Assembly (NCBI GenBank): GCA_050741915.1
Contig: JBOGEX010000055.1
Coordinates: 1 to 6,350 of the forward strand
DNA length: 6,350 bases
Origin: JACCTH01 sp050741915
GTDB taxonomy: Bacteria > Actinomycetota > Acidimicrobiia > Spongiisociales > ZC4RG35
Reading direction: 5' to 3'
Shown: positions 5,516 to 6,350 of the stretch, piece after piece
How positions within the stretch are numbered: position 1 is the stretch's first letter
Layout: each line of letters opens with the position of its first letter
The notes under the pieces: model-generated
Databases searched by the model: none
The model's input: only the letters and a program-made list of their open reading frames with translations
What the model was told of the DNA's origin: nothing
Translations under genes and position numbers: made by a program

Positions 5516-6310
5516 ATGGAACATCCTCGCAACAGGTTCGGTTGGGTCGATCACAGTTCGACCGACCAGGACACGGCCAAGAAGTTCTACAGCGAGCTTT
5601 TCGGTTGGGAGGGAACCGACGAAGAGATCCCGACGGGCGGCTACTACACCAACTTCCGCAAGGACGGAAAGCAGGTCGCCGGGTTGGGCGGTGCGCAAGA
5701 TCCGAACATGCCAAGTCTTTGGAACTCGTACCTCATCGTCGACAGCGCCGATGAGGCGGTGAAGGCGGCCAAGGAGGCAGGTGCACGGCTCTTCATGGAG
5801 CCGATGGACGTGATGGAGTTTGGGCGCATGGCCTTTCTGGCTGACCCTTCGGGGGCGGCGTTTGGGGTTTGGGAGCCCAAGTCCCACCACGGGGCCGAGG
5901 TTCAGGGTGAGCCCGGTTCGGTGATGTGGATGGAGCTTGCCTCCACCGACGTCGACAAGGCCCGGAAGTTCTATGAGGAGGCCTTCGGCTGGAAGTGGGA
6001 CGAGATGGACATGGGCGATGGACAGACTTACTACGTCGAGGGTCCGGAGAAGCAGCAGAATTCGGGCGCCATGCAGATGAGCGAGAACGTCCCGGCTGGC
6101 ACGCCGTCACATTGGGCCGTCTATTTTCAGGTCGGTGACATCGACGCTTCGGCCAAGAAGGCCACGGATCTCGGCGCCACCGACGTGTCCGGTCGGATCG
6201 ATGCCCCGGGGGTCGGGTTGATGCATCTGCTGGCCGACCCCACCGGAGCCACGTTCTACATCATGGAGCCGGTCGAGGGAGAGATGGATCTCCCCGAACG
6301 CAAGAAGTAG
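5516..6310 (+). CDS. Two-domain VOC (glyoxalase/dioxygenase-fold) protein, Cfp30B-like
   Basis: The 264-residue soluble protein consists of two vicinal-oxygen-chelate modules, about residues 8-121 and 136-252. Each opens with a WVDHSSTD- or WMELASTD-like strand and a helix carrying the repeated signature KKFYSELFGW (22-31) or RKFYEEAFGWKW (150-161). Each closes with LADPSGAAFGVWEP (108-121) or LADPTGATFYIMEP (239-252). This internal duplication and length match the actinobacterial Cfp30B/27-kDa antigen group, annotated as hydroxylase or glyoxalase-like with no settled reaction. Possible metal ligands at the repeat edges are His13, Glu120, Glu140 and Glu251; whether metal binds is unclear. The final 12 residues are charged (GEMDLPERKK). 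The protein is strongly acidic and Lys-rich compared with its Arg-rich neighbours, and its strong Shine-Dalgarno suggests high expression. Only 40 bp of the window follow the stop codon, with no convincing terminator. Confidence 0.9.
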   Translation: MEHPRNRFGWVDHSSTDQDTAKKFYSELFGWEGTDEEIPTGGYYTNFRKDGKQVAGLGGAQDPNMPSLWNSYLIVDSADEAVKAAKEAGARLFMEPMDVMEFGRMAFLADPSGAAFGVWEPKSHHGAEVQGEPGSVMWMELASTDVDKARKFYEEAFGWKWDEMDMGDGQTYYVEGPEKQQNSGAMQMSENVPAGTPSHWAVYFQVGDIDASAKKATDLGATDVSGRIDAPGVGLMHLLADPTGATFYIMEPVEGEMDLPERKK

Positions 6311-6350
6311 AGGCAAACAAAAACCCAGGGTTGCAACCGTCGTCCAACGA

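Noticed and set aside
6329..6338. Palindrome GGTTGCAACC after the VOC gene
   Set aside because: A 10-bp palindrome cannot form a stable hairpin with a loop and has no T-tract, and the window ends too soon to judge context.
1..6350. Search for mobile elements, CRISPR arrays, tRNA, rRNA and defence or toxin-antitoxin genes
   Set aside because: No transposase, integrase, regularly spaced repeat array, tRNA cloverleaf or known defence motif was seen; the genes are housekeeping or metabolic in type with uniform composition.

Overview
The window looks like ordinary chromosome from a GC-rich (by eye about 60% G+C) actinobacterium. An acidimicrobiia-like lineage is my best guess. The guess rests on protein style (a stand-alone RNB nuclease with a DLDQ active site, a double-VOC Cfp30B-like protein, a short AlkA-type glycosylase, a small Cys-rich lipoprotein) and on mostly Shine-Dalgarno-free starts with TANNNT boxes right next to the ATG. 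No mobile element, CRISPR array, rRNA or tRNA was seen, and six protein genes fill nearly all of the sequence.

Left part (1-2542): a 5'-truncated AlkA-like DNA glycosylase gene (+) runs into the window and ends at 622. Seven bases later ends a convergent two-gene minus-strand unit, an RNB-domain exoribonuclease (2542..1118) followed by a small lipoprotein (to 630). The nuclease stop codon overlaps a possible lipoprotein start (TGATG).

Middle (2543-3761): about 52 bp separate the nuclease start from a divergent cyclase-family (PF04199, KynB-like fold) gene. The two TANNNT-type -10 boxes face away from each other around a small inverted repeat. The cyclase carries an extra N-terminal domain of about 70 residues and lacks two of the expected zinc-ligand histidines. 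A 249-bp gap follows. It holds no convincing gene, but does hold a cluster of repeats (a 12-mer direct repeat with 30-bp period and two overlapping inverted repeats) that could be a regulator site for the next gene.

Right part (3762-6350): a 551-residue aldehyde dehydrogenase-superfamily protein with its catalytic Asn, Glu and Cys in place, then a 98-bp gap with two hairpins, then a two-domain VOC/glyoxalase-like protein. The VOC gene has the only strong Shine-Dalgarno sequence of the window. The genes do not form one recognisable pathway. The cyclase, ALDH and VOC protein could all handle small carbonyl or amide metabolites, but shared function is only inference. I found no clearly new biological system. 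The most interesting items are the fused, ligand-poor cyclase, the near-leaderless promoters and the repeat cluster upstream of the ALDH gene.
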